Shown: positions 35,615-44,103 of the stretch, piece after piece
Layout of the letters: the number at the start of each line of letters is the position of its first letter
Numbering within the stretch: the stretch's first letter is position 1
From: a bacterium BMS3Bbin14
GTDB lineage: Bacteria; Desulfobacterota; Desulfobulbia; Desulfobulbales; Desulfobulbaceae
Assembly: GCA_002897615.1 (NCBI GenBank)
Contig: BDTX01000028.1
Location: 1 to 64,000 of the forward strand
Length of the DNA: 64,000 bases
Reading direction: 5' to 3'
Position numbers and translations under genes: made by a program
Notes under the pieces: generated by a model
Database searches by the model: none
What the model was told of the DNA's origin: nothing
What the model saw: only the letters and a program-made list of their open reading frames with translations

Positions 35615-36457
35615 TTATTTTTTCATCCAAGCCGGTGGCTTGATCGTCCCCCTGCTCACATCCCGCATCCGTACTCCGGTGACGGTTTCATAAATCTGTC
35701 CATCGTTGTCGAAAATCCCCAGATCAAAGACCAGTTCGTCACTGGTCCGGGAGACCGGCACGACCCGGGTGATATAGCTGCCGCCCGCCTGTGTGGGTCT
35801 GCGGACAATTCGCCTGCCGAGTTCCACGGGAAAGGGCACAAAGTCCGCAGACCGCTGCCCCAGAACACAGGCAGCGTGCAGTGCCCCGTCCAGGGGAAAT
35901 GGTGAACCGATGATTTCCTGCATGCTGCCGACAGCAGGCAGTACCGGGGCTTTCAGTTTTCCCCATGCGCCCTGCCCGGAAAGGAAAAGGGTATCCTGCA
36001 AGGTATGATAGGCCGGGCCAAAGGGCACCAGTTCCCGGTAAATTCGGTCCACTTCCACTTCAATCACCGGACCAGCCAGGGGCGCCGGGCTAATGGCCGC
36101 CACCTCAGCCCTATTGCTTTCCGCCGCAGGCGGGAACAGAATCTCGCCATGCTCTTTCAGCCTGGTCATGGCCTTGAATCGTACCCGGCTGAACAGCCTG
36201 GCGCATAACGCACCATTGTCATTCCTGCTGCATTCAACCAGGGCGGCCACGGTTGTGCTCCCCGGCGGAATTTCAAGAAATTTGGCAAAGCGGACATCTT
36301 CCATAACCCTGACATCGATTTCAGGACAGGATCTTTTTACCTCTGCGGCCAGCAGAAGCATGGTCTCCACGGCCGGCAGGACGATCCTGCCACCAAAACA
36401 GTGGTCACCAAACCAGGGGCGGACAGCAATTGCGACCGGGGTAAGGCTGGTGGTCAT
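35615..36457 (-). CDS. Stand-alone polyketide synthase-type dehydratase (double hotdog)
   Basis: A 280-aa protein resembling the PS-DH domain of modular PKSs. The first hotdog carries HxxxGxxxxP (DHCFGGRIVLP, catalytic His); the second carries the catalytic Asp pattern SPFPLDGALHAACVL. Product template-type cyclases share the fold but differ in sequence. It should dehydrate a beta-hydroxyacyl-ACP. ATG 36457 overlaps the stop of the thioesterase gene (ATGA), so the long frame upstream is not used. It is the last gene of the 42.2-35.6 kb run before the plus-strand membrane gene. Confidence 0.8.
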   Translation of the reverse strand: MTTSLTPVAIAVRPWFGDHCFGGRIVLPAVETMLLLAAEVKRSCPEIDVRVMEDVRFAKFLEIPPGSTTVAALVECSRNDNGALCARLFSRVRFKAMTRLKEHGEILFPPAAESNRAEVAAISPAPLAGPVIEVEVDRIYRELVPFGPAYHTLQDTLFLSGQGAWGKLKAPVLPAVGSMQEIIGSPFPLDGALHAACVLGQRSADFVPFPVELGRRIVRRPTQAGGSYITRVVPVSRTSDELVFDLGIFDNDGQIYETVTGVRMRDVSRGTIKPPAWMKK

Positions 36458-36936
36458 GAATCCGGGAATTCCCGCCAGAGCCGGAGGGTCTTGGCGTCTA
36501 TCTCGACCGGGATGCCCTTGCTGTTCACCGCGCAATGCCGGGTAAAGCCGGTGCAGGCGATATCGCCGTTGTCGGCCCTGGTGATCAGGTAATCAAACTG
36601 CAGCTTGACCAGCTCCAGGCCGGCCGGCCTGGTATGGATGTACATCAGGTCATCATAGAAGAGCGGTGAATAATAGTTGAGTTCTGTTTTGATAATGGGA
36701 TATATGTAGCCGCTTTCTTCAATCTTTTTATAGGGATAGGAAGCGTCCCGCATGAGCGATGCCCTGCCGAATTCAAAATATTTCAGGTAGTTGGCATGGT
36801 AGACGACCTGCGACCGATCGGTATCCACATACAAGGTGCGCAGCTCGCAGCGATGCCAGACCGTCCCGCTGTTTTTATCTCTGACAAAGGATGGGTTATC
36901 CAGGCATTCCGGGATAAATGGTTTGGGTCGCATCAC
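36454..36936 (-). CDS. 4-hydroxybenzoyl-CoA/acyl-CoA thioesterase (hotdog, YbgC-like)
   Basis: A 160-aa single hotdog. The signature YVDTDRSQVVYHANYLKYFEFGR is the Asp/His pattern of the 4HBT/YbgC family, preceded by a ~30-residue N-terminal extension. It should release an acyl chain from ACP or CoA, or transfer it. Start GTG 36936 (ATG 36933 directly follows) overlaps the KS stop. APE clusters carry a thioesterase in an equivalent place. Confidence 0.87.
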   Translation of the reverse strand: MMRPKPFIPECLDNPSFVRDKNSGTVWHRCELRTLYVDTDRSQVVYHANYLKYFEFGRASLMRDASYPYKKIEESGYIYPIIKTELNYYSPLFYDDLMYIHTRPAGLELVKLQFDYLITRADNGDIACTGFTRHCAVNSKGIPVEIDAKTLRLWREFPDS

Positions 36937-38198
36937 ATTCCCCGAAAAACAATACAGCAGTTGGTGCCGCCAAAGCCGAATGAATTGGAGAGCACAAACT
37001 CATGGACATACTTGCGGGTCTTGTTGGGCACGACATCCAGGTCATTGAACGCCGGGTCCGGGATATGGTTGATCGTGGGCAGGACGACTCCCTGCTGCAT
37101 GGCCTCAATCGCCAGGGCAGCCTCAATGGCAGCGGATGCCCCCAGGCTGTGGCCGACCTGGGATTTGTTGGCCGAGACCGGAATTTTTTTTAATTTCCTG
37201 CCGAAGATGGCCCGCAAGCACTCAACCTCCGTACTGTCGCCCCTGGACGTTGAAGTGCCGTGGGCATTGACAGCGCCGATATCATGGGGCGCGATCTCCG
37301 CATCATTGATGGCGTCCCGCATGGCCCTGGTAACGGTTTCGGGGTTCGGCCGGGTAAAATGATGGGCATCCGAATTCCAGCCGATGCCTGCAATTTCCGC
37401 CCTGGCGGTAAGACCATGCATTTTTACAGCCTCCTCTGCAGCCAGAACCACCACCCCTGCTCCTTCGGCCAGGACAAAGCCCTTGCGGTCAATGCTGAAC
37501 GGCCGGGATGCCTGGCCGGGATCTTCAAAGGCGCGATCCTTGGGGCCGACTTTGATAGTGGCAAGCATATTGGCAAACCCCTGGATAATTTCAGGGATCA
37601 GACAGGTCTCAACTCCCCCGGCCAGGATAAAGTCACAGTCTCCGTCCCGGATCATCCTGGCCCCGACAGCTATGGCATAATTGCCTGAGGCACAGGCTCC
37701 CTGAGGAGAAAAGATCGGTCCGGTGAATCCCAGTAACATTCCGGCCTTGCCGGCCGGCAGGTTGGCGCATACGTTGGGCAGGAGATAGGGACTGACCTTG
37801 AACGGTCCCCGGTTGATATAGTTATCCATGGCAATGCGGTACGCATCCGTGCCGTTGAGTGCCGAGCCGATCAGACAGCCGGTTCGAGGCCCGGTCTCTG
37901 CAGTTATTTCCAGGCCTGCATGTTCAAGGGCGTTTCGGCAGACCTCCATGGTGAGGAACATATAGGCTGCATCCCAGAGAGAGACCTCTTTACGGTCAAC
38001 GAACGAGAGCCGGCTCGGATTCCAGTCGGGAATTTCGCCCACCACATTGCTGCGGCTGGAGGTCTCGCACCGGGTGAGCCTGCGAAAACCGGCCCGGCCG
38101 TTCACGGCCCCCTGCCATGTTCTGGCAAAGGTGTTGCCCAGGGCAGTGGCTGCGTCATAACCAATGACAAAAACCTTCCTGTTTTTTGGTGCCTTCAT
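36933..38198 (-). CDS. Beta-ketoacyl-ACP synthase (FabF-like) 1
   Basis: A 421-aa type II condensing enzyme with an intact triad: Cys169 (SPQGACASGNYA), His313 (NAHGTSTSRGD), His350 (SQVGHSLGAS), and the gate loop SNSFGFGGTN. The ATG at 38198 (MKAPKNRKVFVIGYD) fits the family; upstream codons overlap the preceding gene. It is 10 bp downstream of a second KS. It shares only moderate similarity with that neighbour, so the two are not a recent duplicate. It elongates an ACP-bound chain. Confidence 0.92.
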   Translation of the reverse strand: MKAPKNRKVFVIGYDAATALGNTFARTWQGAVNGRAGFRRLTRCETSSRSNVVGEIPDWNPSRLSFVDRKEVSLWDAAYMFLTMEVCRNALEHAGLEITAETGPRTGCLIGSALNGTDAYRIAMDNYINRGPFKVSPYLLPNVCANLPAGKAGMLLGFTGPIFSPQGACASGNYAIAVGARMIRDGDCDFILAGGVETCLIPEIIQGFANMLATIKVGPKDRAFEDPGQASRPFSIDRKGFVLAEGAGVVVLAAEEAVKMHGLTARAEIAGIGWNSDAHHFTRPNPETVTRAMRDAINDAEIAPHDIGAVNAHGTSTSRGDSTEVECLRAIFGRKLKKIPVSANKSQVGHSLGASAAIEAALAIEAMQQGVVLPTINHIPDPAFNDLDVVPNKTRKYVHEFVLSNSFGFGGTNCCIVFRGM

Positions 38199-38208
38199 AT
38201 CTGGTTTG

Positions 38209-39459
38209 CTACTCAGCTTTTTTGAAGACTGCACAGGCGTTACAGCCGCCGAAACCAAAGGAATTTTTCAGGATGAACTCCTGCGCCAGGGACCGTTTCC
38301 CTTCGGGCACACAGTCGATCACGATTTCCGGGTCCGGCCGGTAATTCCTGGTCGGCAGGAGTACGTCCCGCTCCATGCCGCACAGGGCAAAGATGGTTTC
38401 AATGACGCTGGAGGCCCCCATGGCGTGGCCAATGAGGGATTTATTGGCGCTGACCGGCGGCAGTACATCATTAAAGATCGCCTTGAGAGCATCATATTCA
38501 ATCTTGTCGCCGACCCTGGTCGAGGCAGCATGGGCATTGACTGCGGCAATATCTTCCGGCGCCAGTCCGGCATCAGTAATTGCATCGTGGATACACTGTT
38601 TAACGGTTGCAAAATTCGGCGCGACAAAGTGGTGCGCATCCGAGGTCATTCCCCAACCGGCAAGCTCGGTATTATAGTGCAGGCCGTGTGCCTTGGCAAA
38701 TTCCCTGGTAGCAAGGATCACTGCCCCGGCGCCTTCGGCAAGGACAAATCCCCGGCGCTGAGAAGAAAATGGCCGGCTGGCTGCTTCCGGCGGCTCGTTT
38801 TCCCGGCCCTCTTTGGGGTTATATACACCGTTCATAGTATAAAAACCGGCCACAATCGGTTCAACCAGGGCAAAATCCACGGCCCCGCAGATGGCCACAT
38901 CCGCCCTGCCCAGGGCCAGAAACATGGCACCGATTATCATGGAAGTCAGACCGGTGGCGCAGGCGGCGACGGTGGAGGTAATCGGACCGTGCGCCCCGAT
39001 ATCAATGGCGATCTTGCCGCCAATCATGTTGATGCAGGCATTGGGATTCGCATAGGGGTGGGGCAGTTTATTTTCAGCCCGTAATCGCCGGTCAGCGGTC
39101 AAAACCGCGTCTAAACCGCCAATGGCCGAACTGTAGGTCACCGCTACCCGGGACGAGATATCCCGGTCTATCTCAATCCGGCTGCGCTCAAGGGCTCTTA
39201 CGACCGAGAGCATGGAGTACCTGAAGACCGGCGAACTCCAGGCAGCTTGGTGCCTGGCGGAAAGGAAGGGATAGTCCTTATCGTCAATGTCCCGAACCTG
39301 GCCGGCAATGCGAACGGGAAAATCTTCGGTCAGCGGAAAACGGGTCAAGGTGCCGATGCCGCTTTCTCCATTAAGGGCACGTTGCCACTGGGTTTCCAGG
39401 TCGTTTCCCAGCGGGGAGATGGCATCATAGCCGACGATAACCGCGTCTTTCCCCCCCAT
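38209..39459 (-). CDS. Beta-ketoacyl-ACP synthase (FabF-like) 2
   Basis: A 416-aa condensing enzyme. Cys167 (STVAACATGLTSM), His310 (AVNAHAASTRVGD) and His345 (SLIGHAMGAS) are all present; the usual HGT is HAA. The C-terminal SFGFGGCNACAVF loop is intact. Together with the adjacent KS it could form a pair with different chain-length or substrate preference, which is inference. It sits 6 bp downstream of a radical SAM gene. Confidence 0.92.
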   Translation of the reverse strand: MGGKDAVIVGYDAISPLGNDLETQWQRALNGESGIGTLTRFPLTEDFPVRIAGQVRDIDDKDYPFLSARHQAAWSSPVFRYSMLSVVRALERSRIEIDRDISSRVAVTYSSAIGGLDAVLTADRRLRAENKLPHPYANPNACINMIGGKIAIDIGAHGPITSTVAACATGLTSMIIGAMFLALGRADVAICGAVDFALVEPIVAGFYTMNGVYNPKEGRENEPPEAASRPFSSQRRGFVLAEGAGAVILATREFAKAHGLHYNTELAGWGMTSDAHHFVAPNFATVKQCIHDAITDAGLAPEDIAAVNAHAASTRVGDKIEYDALKAIFNDVLPPVSANKSLIGHAMGASSVIETIFALCGMERDVLLPTRNYRPDPEIVIDCVPEGKRSLAQEFILKNSFGFGGCNACAVFKKAE

Positions 39460-39465
39460 ATATCT

Positions 39466-40464
39466 CTACCAAGGGATAAACTGGTACAGCTTGGCAAACA
39501 TTTCGTAAATTTCGATCCAGTTCTGCAGATCACGGGTGGTTGCGATATGGGCCCGTTTATTAACCATGACCCAGCTCATGTGGGCGGCACCATCCTTGCA
39601 GGTGGAGCAGTCCCGGGTTTCCGAGGTGCAGCAGCGGTGCATGGTCTGCAGGTCGGATGCCCAGCGGATAAAGTTGGTCAGTCGCTTGGGACGGGGTTCT
39701 CTCTTATCGATGGGTTCCGTTACCGAGGGACATTCCATCCAGCCGAATTTTCTGCCCAGCATTTGGCCCGTGGTGATGATCTGATGATAGTATTTTGAGG
39801 AAATAACCGTCCGGGGGTACTGGTCCAGAATGTCATCCATTTCCGCCCGAATGGCAACCAGTTCGTCCGCCTGCCAGGAAAAGCCGTCCACCCCCTCGTC
39901 ATTCGAGAGGAGCTGCATATGGACCTTGAGGCCGACATCGGCAATCTTGCGGATAATTTTCTCTGTCTTGCCGAGCTGTTTCGGGGTAATCGTGTAGAGG
40001 TAATAGGCATGGCGATCACCCTCGTAGTTGGCACTGGAAATCCTGAAGGTATCCTTGCCCCGCAGAATTTTCTCATCCTCCGCATCCCCCCACAGGGAGA
40101 GGCCGACCATCAGGTCGGGGAAACGGTCCCTGGGCACCTTGATCAGTCCATTGGTGGCACAGAAAGTGGGCAGCCGTTTATAAAAAGCTTCGATTCGGTC
40201 CAGGCAGAGGGAGGGCTCCCCGCCTATCAGGATGGCAAGGTTTACTCCCCGGGCCATCTCCTTTTCGACAAAGGCGTGCCATTTGCTCACGTCTTTTTCT
40301 TCCGAGGCCACCTCATGTTCTCCCGAGGAAAAAAAGAAACAGCCTTTGCAGCGGAGGTTACAGTGATCGGTTACATCATAGATGGAACTGCGGATATTGA
40401 GCCTTGATATTTTTTTATAGCGCTCATACCAGTGATCATCAAGCAGGGAACTGACGGTTATCAT
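39466..40464 (-). CDS. Radical SAM protein (paralogue pair, member 1)
   Basis: A 332-aa radical SAM enzyme. The Fe-S/SAM motif is C35-x3-C39-x2-C42 (VTDHCNLRCKGC), followed by LIGGEPSL (GGE motif). A C-terminal cluster CC...CSTC (around residue 275, RCCTSETRDCSTC) may bind an auxiliary cluster. The protein has no B12-binding or signal region and is cytoplasmic. It is a homologue of the next gene upstream and is embedded between an ACP and two KSs, so an ACP-bound acyl substrate is plausible but unproven. Confidence 0.85.
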   Translation of the reverse strand: MITVSSLLDDHWYERYKKISRLNIRSSIYDVTDHCNLRCKGCFFFSSGEHEVASEEKDVSKWHAFVEKEMARGVNLAILIGGEPSLCLDRIEAFYKRLPTFCATNGLIKVPRDRFPDLMVGLSLWGDAEDEKILRGKDTFRISSANYEGDRHAYYLYTITPKQLGKTEKIIRKIADVGLKVHMQLLSNDEGVDGFSWQADELVAIRAEMDDILDQYPRTVISSKYYHQIITTGQMLGRKFGWMECPSVTEPIDKREPRPKRLTNFIRWASDLQTMHRCCTSETRDCSTCKDGAAHMSWVMVNKRAHIATTRDLQNWIEIYEMFAKLYQFIPW

Positions 40465-40481
40465 AATTGCACGGGAACCAA

Positions 40482-41543
40482 CTAATTGTTTGGAGGCGGA
40501 GTTAGCGTATTACAGAGATTCCGCCCCTTGTCATAGCCTTTGACCCAGACTGCGAGATAAGTGTCGACATAGTCCAGCCAGGCAGAGAAGGTCACCGGGT
40601 CAGTGGCATGACGGTACATCCTGGCCGTGACCACGGCGCTGCCGGCGGCATAATGGCGGCAGTCATCGCAGTCCGTATCCGGCACGCAGCAGGCAGCATC
40701 GCGGTCCCACTGCAGATTGGTGCGGTATTGCCGAAACGACCTGCCAAGACCGATATCCGTGGAAGGGTTCATCCGGGGATAAGAACACGAAAAAAGCTCA
40801 TGCAGCCCCTTTTGTCCGGTATGGGCGACGATGTTGTAAGGGGAAAAAAGAATGGTCTCCGGAAACTCTGCCAGCAGTTCGATCATAACCTGCCGTGTTT
40901 TGGCCAGTGTTTCCGAAGTATGGCGGAGATGGCCGTTGTATCCAACCGGAGCGGAAAACATGTTGAAGGTAATTTTCTGGCCGCCTGCTGCCAGAAGCCC
41001 GGTTACTTCCAGGGCCTCATCAATGTTAACCGGGGTGAAAGTATAAACAAAGACAGCCCTGGGATCATCCTGGTAGTTCGCCATCTGCCGAATAAGCATG
41101 TCAGGGGCCTTCCTGATGGCAAGACTGGTTCGGTCATTGCCCCAGACCGAGATATGGATCCGGTAGTCTATCTCCGGCGGGATTGGTTTCAGGCCGTTAC
41201 TGGCAATGGCGCCCAAGGGGATCACCCGGTAGCAGACCTCACACAACTGCGGCACCAGTGAAGGCTCGGCCCCGGCCAGGACGACAAAGGTTATGCCGCG
41301 CTTCTTTTCCGCCTCCAGAAGCTGTTGCCAGGCGGTTGGATCAGTGTTTTCATCGGCGAACTGTTTTTCACCGGTAAAATAATAGCAGCCTTCACAGCGA
41401 ACATTGCACCGGTTTGTCATGTCATAGGTGGATTCACGCAGAAAGAAATACCTGCGAACCTTTTCCCACCGCTCTTTGATAACCGGATCCGCTATGATAT
41501 CAGAGAATTTGTACTCCTGCTGCTTCTCAGTCTGTGCGGTCAC
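40482..41543 (-). CDS. Radical SAM protein (paralogue pair, member 2)
   Basis: A 353-aa radical SAM enzyme, homologous to the downstream gene: C46-x3-C50-x2-C53 (DMTNRCNVRCEGC), VLAGAEPSL in place of GGEP, HISVWGND, and C-terminal Cys group CCVPDTDCDDC. Both members share the STYDMTN/SSIYDVTD lead-in and the C-terminal Cys layout, so they probably arose by duplication and then diverged. It follows the ACP stop directly. Confidence 0.85.
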   Translation of the reverse strand: MTAQTEKQQEYKFSDIIADPVIKERWEKVRRYFFLRESTYDMTNRCNVRCEGCYYFTGEKQFADENTDPTAWQQLLEAEKKRGITFVVLAGAEPSLVPQLCEVCYRVIPLGAIASNGLKPIPPEIDYRIHISVWGNDRTSLAIRKAPDMLIRQMANYQDDPRAVFVYTFTPVNIDEALEVTGLLAAGGQKITFNMFSAPVGYNGHLRHTSETLAKTRQVMIELLAEFPETILFSPYNIVAHTGQKGLHELFSCSYPRMNPSTDIGLGRSFRQYRTNLQWDRDAACCVPDTDCDDCRHYAAGSAVVTARMYRHATDPVTFSAWLDYVDTYLAVWVKGYDKGRNLCNTLTPPPNN

Positions 41544-41810
41544 TTATTCGCCAATTGTGAGCTTGTTGTCGATGTACTCTGCAATGATGCGCACGGTTGT
41601 CAGCTTGGGGTAATCATCTTCGTCAATACGTATCCCGTGTTCGTCCCGGAGAACCAAGGCAATGGTCGCCAGATCCATACTGTCAATGCCCACTTCGTCC
41701 ACCAGGTCAAGGTCGGCATCAAAGGTTCCCGGCGTGACATCTTCAAGCTTAAGTTCGTTAATGATGATTTCAGCGACTCGGGTGATGGTCTGGTTAATGT
41801 CGTTGTTCAT
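41544..41810 (-). CDS. Acyl carrier protein 1
   Basis: An 88-aa acidic four-helix carrier. Ser44 in VGIDSMDLATI is the phosphopantetheine site. The start ATG 41810 gives MNNDINQTIT; upstream codons have no family match. The motif is GIDS, like polyketide/APE ACPs, not the DSL of housekeeping AcpP. It lies between a FabZ-like gene (14 bp upstream) and the radical SAM pair. No phosphopantetheinyl transferase is in the window. Confidence 0.92.
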   Translation of the reverse strand: MNNDINQTITRVAEIIINELKLEDVTPGTFDADLDLVDEVGIDSMDLATIALVLRDEHGIRIDEDDYPKLTTVRIIAEYIDNKLTIGE

Positions 41811-41824
41811 AAATTCGCTGTTTT

Positions 41825-42172
41825 TTATTTTTTTTGGGCAAAAAGCATTATACCGGAACAGACTTCCTCGTTCCTGCTTGTTATCCGGAAGGTATAGAGA
41901 TCTTTCTTCTTGCCGCATGCGGCGTGAATGTCAAGCAGTTCCCCCGGCCTGACGATTTTTCTGAACTTAATCCGGCTCAAACCCGTCATGCGTAAGGTAT
42001 CTTCCCGGGAGGCGGTAATAAGATCTGCAATCATTTCCAACTGGGCAATTCCCGGCAGGACCGGGTCATTCGGAAAGTGGCCGGAAAACCAGGGAGAGTC
42101 ACCATCCGTTGTCACCTTGGCGGCCATCCCGTCTTTTTCCGTCTTTTTTAATTCAACAAGTGAATACCACAA
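41825..42172 (-). CDS. FabZ/FabA-like hotdog dehydratase
   Basis: A 115-aa single hotdog with the FabZ signature WFSGHFPNDPVLPGIAQLEMI (catalytic His in HFP, P-G turn). The usual catalytic Glu position on the long helix is filled by QLEMI. It should dehydrate 3-hydroxyacyl-ACP. The only start upstream of the first strand is TTG 42172, since an in-frame TGA lies four codons earlier; ATG 42127 would remove part of the fold. It is the first gene of this minus-strand run. 42173-42354 holds no gene. Confidence 0.82.
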   Translation of the reverse strand: MWYSLVELKKTEKDGMAAKVTTDGDSPWFSGHFPNDPVLPGIAQLEMIADLITASREDTLRMTGLSRIKFRKIVRPGELLDIHAACGKKKDLYTFRITSRNEEVCSGIMLFAQKK

Positions 42173-42354
42173 ATTATCGTATCAAGTCCAGTTCAATCGT
42201 TACAATTCACGAGCACCTGTGACCTGCTCCGCCTGTCCTTTATGGATAACTAAAAGAAAAGAATCTTATTTTTGCACAAATCAACATACCACCTGGACCG
42301 GAAATACACAATAGGAGCCCTCTTGAAAGTATAGCGCTCCCATCAATAGTGACC

Positions 42355-42583
42355 AGGCACCTGAATCCGTGACGGCTTGAGGTGCAATTCCTGGCAATAT
42401 GTGGAATTTGTTGCATTACTACCGAATAAACGCATTTTCCGGTCTTCACCGCGCCGCCCTGCGGGGCGCCCGAGAGCGGCGTACCTGCTGCATTGGCAAC
42501 TCGTTGATATCACACCAGGACAATCAACATCGTTGCCGCCTTGCATCGGCACCGTTCTCGAACGCTCACGGATCCAGGAGGCC
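42355..42583 (-). mobile_element. Family A MITE-like element, full length, inverted (A10)
   Basis: Element 42360-42578 (219 bp). Flanks AGGCA (42355-42359) and AGGCC (42579-42583) match at 4 of 5 bases. It lies 3 bp from the stop of the CrtI-like gene and separates two minus-strand operons of the cluster. Confidence 0.88.
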
Positions 42584-42585
42584 GG

Positions 42586-44076
42586 TTATAAGCGGATCAC
42601 TTTTCTAAAATCATCTGCCCCCAGAATCAGTTTTACGGTACTGAAAGACCCCATAATGGTACCGATAATTCCCGGGGCCATCACGTTCTGGCCGGCAAGA
42701 TACAATCCTTTCACGGAAGTGCGGTTCAGCAGGGCCGTGGCCAGTATCTGGCTGGAAGAACGTAGCACACCGTAAGCGCTCCCTCCCGGGCTGTTGACCC
42801 AGTCTCGTATTGTCAGGGGCGTGTATGCATCAAGGATTTTCAACCCTTTAAAAGAACCGAACAGCTCTTCCGCCTCCCGGACCAGTTGCAGGGCATGTCG
42901 TTCTTTTGCCTCCAGGTAGTCATTGCCACGGCGACCGCTTCGGGCATTCTCCCAGGGTACCCATAGTTCGTTCTTGCCGGACGTAAGGATCGAAAGGAGA
43001 TTGATGCCCTCTCTTTCGCTTTTCCGGATTTGATAAAACCTTAGATCCTGCACATTACCATCCCGGTCCGTCTCTATTTTAAAAATGTTATGGGAAATTT
43101 CCGGATGGGTATCACCATCAATCCGGGCATGGACTGAAAAAATACCATGGGTATCTTCCAGGCCGGTAATCCGTTGCCGGTATGAAGGCCTGATCGCCCC
43201 TTGCGGAGGAAGCATCTTTAAAACAATTTTCGGATGCACTGCTCCGATAACAGCTGCGGCTGTCAAGCGGTCTCCGGATGTTAATTGCAGGCCCGTAACG
43301 ACGCGCGAGCGGACATGGATCTGGCTGACTTCCGCACCGGTAATAATTTCCCCCCCCAATTCTTTAAGACGCGCGGCCAAGACATCCGCCATATCCGAAC
43401 CACTACGGTTCAAACGCCACGAGGAAGAAACATAGGAGGCAAGAGCCATATTATGATAGTACACCGGGCAGTCATGGAGCGGAACGCCGATCCAGGAGGC
43501 GGGTACCGCCAGGACACTGCGCAACCCGGGCGAGCATTTGAGATGGTCTAAAATCTCTCCCAACGGCCGGGACTGATCAAGCAGTGAAAAATCGTTCCCG
43601 GTTGAATAGAGTAAATCGAGCGCGTGCAGTTGAGCGGCTGCTTTGCGTATCGGGTCTACTATTGCAGCAATTTTTTTTTGTTCTGCCGGAAAAGTCTGTT
43701 TGAGATTCTCTTCAAAGGCATCCATCCCCGGCGGTAAATCAAACGTTGCCGGATGATTGCCGGAGGAGTCGAAAATATACCGGTCGATAATGCCATTTTG
43801 CCCCATTCGTGTTACTGGAATCGCGGCGGTGACCCCCAAATAATCAAAAAATTTTCGCAGGACTTGACCTTGGGCCAACGACCCCAGGTAATGCACCCCA
43901 ACGGCACACTCGATCCCGTCTCGAGTGTAGCTGCGCATCAGTCCGCCCGGTTTGGGATTTTTCTCCAGGACGGTAATGTCAAAGCCAAGTTTGGCAAGAA
44001 TAATTGCCGTGCTGAGGCCACCGATACCAGAGCCGATGATCAGAACCTTTTCAGGAAAAGATGAATGAGATTTCAT
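42586..44076 (-). CDS. CrtI/phytoene desaturase-like FAD oxidoreductase
   Basis: A 496-aa flavoprotein. Dinucleotide fold VLIIGSGIGGLSTAIILAK is followed by GG-motif VLEKNPKPGGLMRSY; the C-terminal FAD region is GLYLAGQNVMAPGIIGTIMGS. This is the CrtI/CrtN/retinol saturase group, which adds or moves double bonds along a polyene. No carotenoid synthase (CrtB/CrtM) is nearby, so an acyl polyene substrate is likelier here. It is 27 bp downstream of a B12-type radical SAM gene. Confidence 0.88.
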   Translation of the reverse strand: MKSHSSFPEKVLIIGSGIGGLSTAIILAKLGFDITVLEKNPKPGGLMRSYTRDGIECAVGVHYLGSLAQGQVLRKFFDYLGVTAAIPVTRMGQNGIIDRYIFDSSGNHPATFDLPPGMDAFEENLKQTFPAEQKKIAAIVDPIRKAAAQLHALDLLYSTGNDFSLLDQSRPLGEILDHLKCSPGLRSVLAVPASWIGVPLHDCPVYYHNMALASYVSSSWRLNRSGSDMADVLAARLKELGGEIITGAEVSQIHVRSRVVTGLQLTSGDRLTAAAVIGAVHPKIVLKMLPPQGAIRPSYRQRITGLEDTHGIFSVHARIDGDTHPEISHNIFKIETDRDGNVQDLRFYQIRKSEREGINLLSILTSGKNELWVPWENARSGRRGNDYLEAKERHALQLVREAEELFGSFKGLKILDAYTPLTIRDWVNSPGGSAYGVLRSSSQILATALLNRTSVKGLYLAGQNVMAPGIIGTIMGSFSTVKLILGADDFRKVIRL

Positions 44077-44103
44077 AAGCTGAACTTCAATTTCAATCGG
44101 GCG

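Noticed and set aside
42586-44076. Carotenoid biosynthesis locus.
   Set aside because: Only the CrtI-like protein is present; no phytoene or squalene synthase, prenyl transferase or cyclase is in the window.
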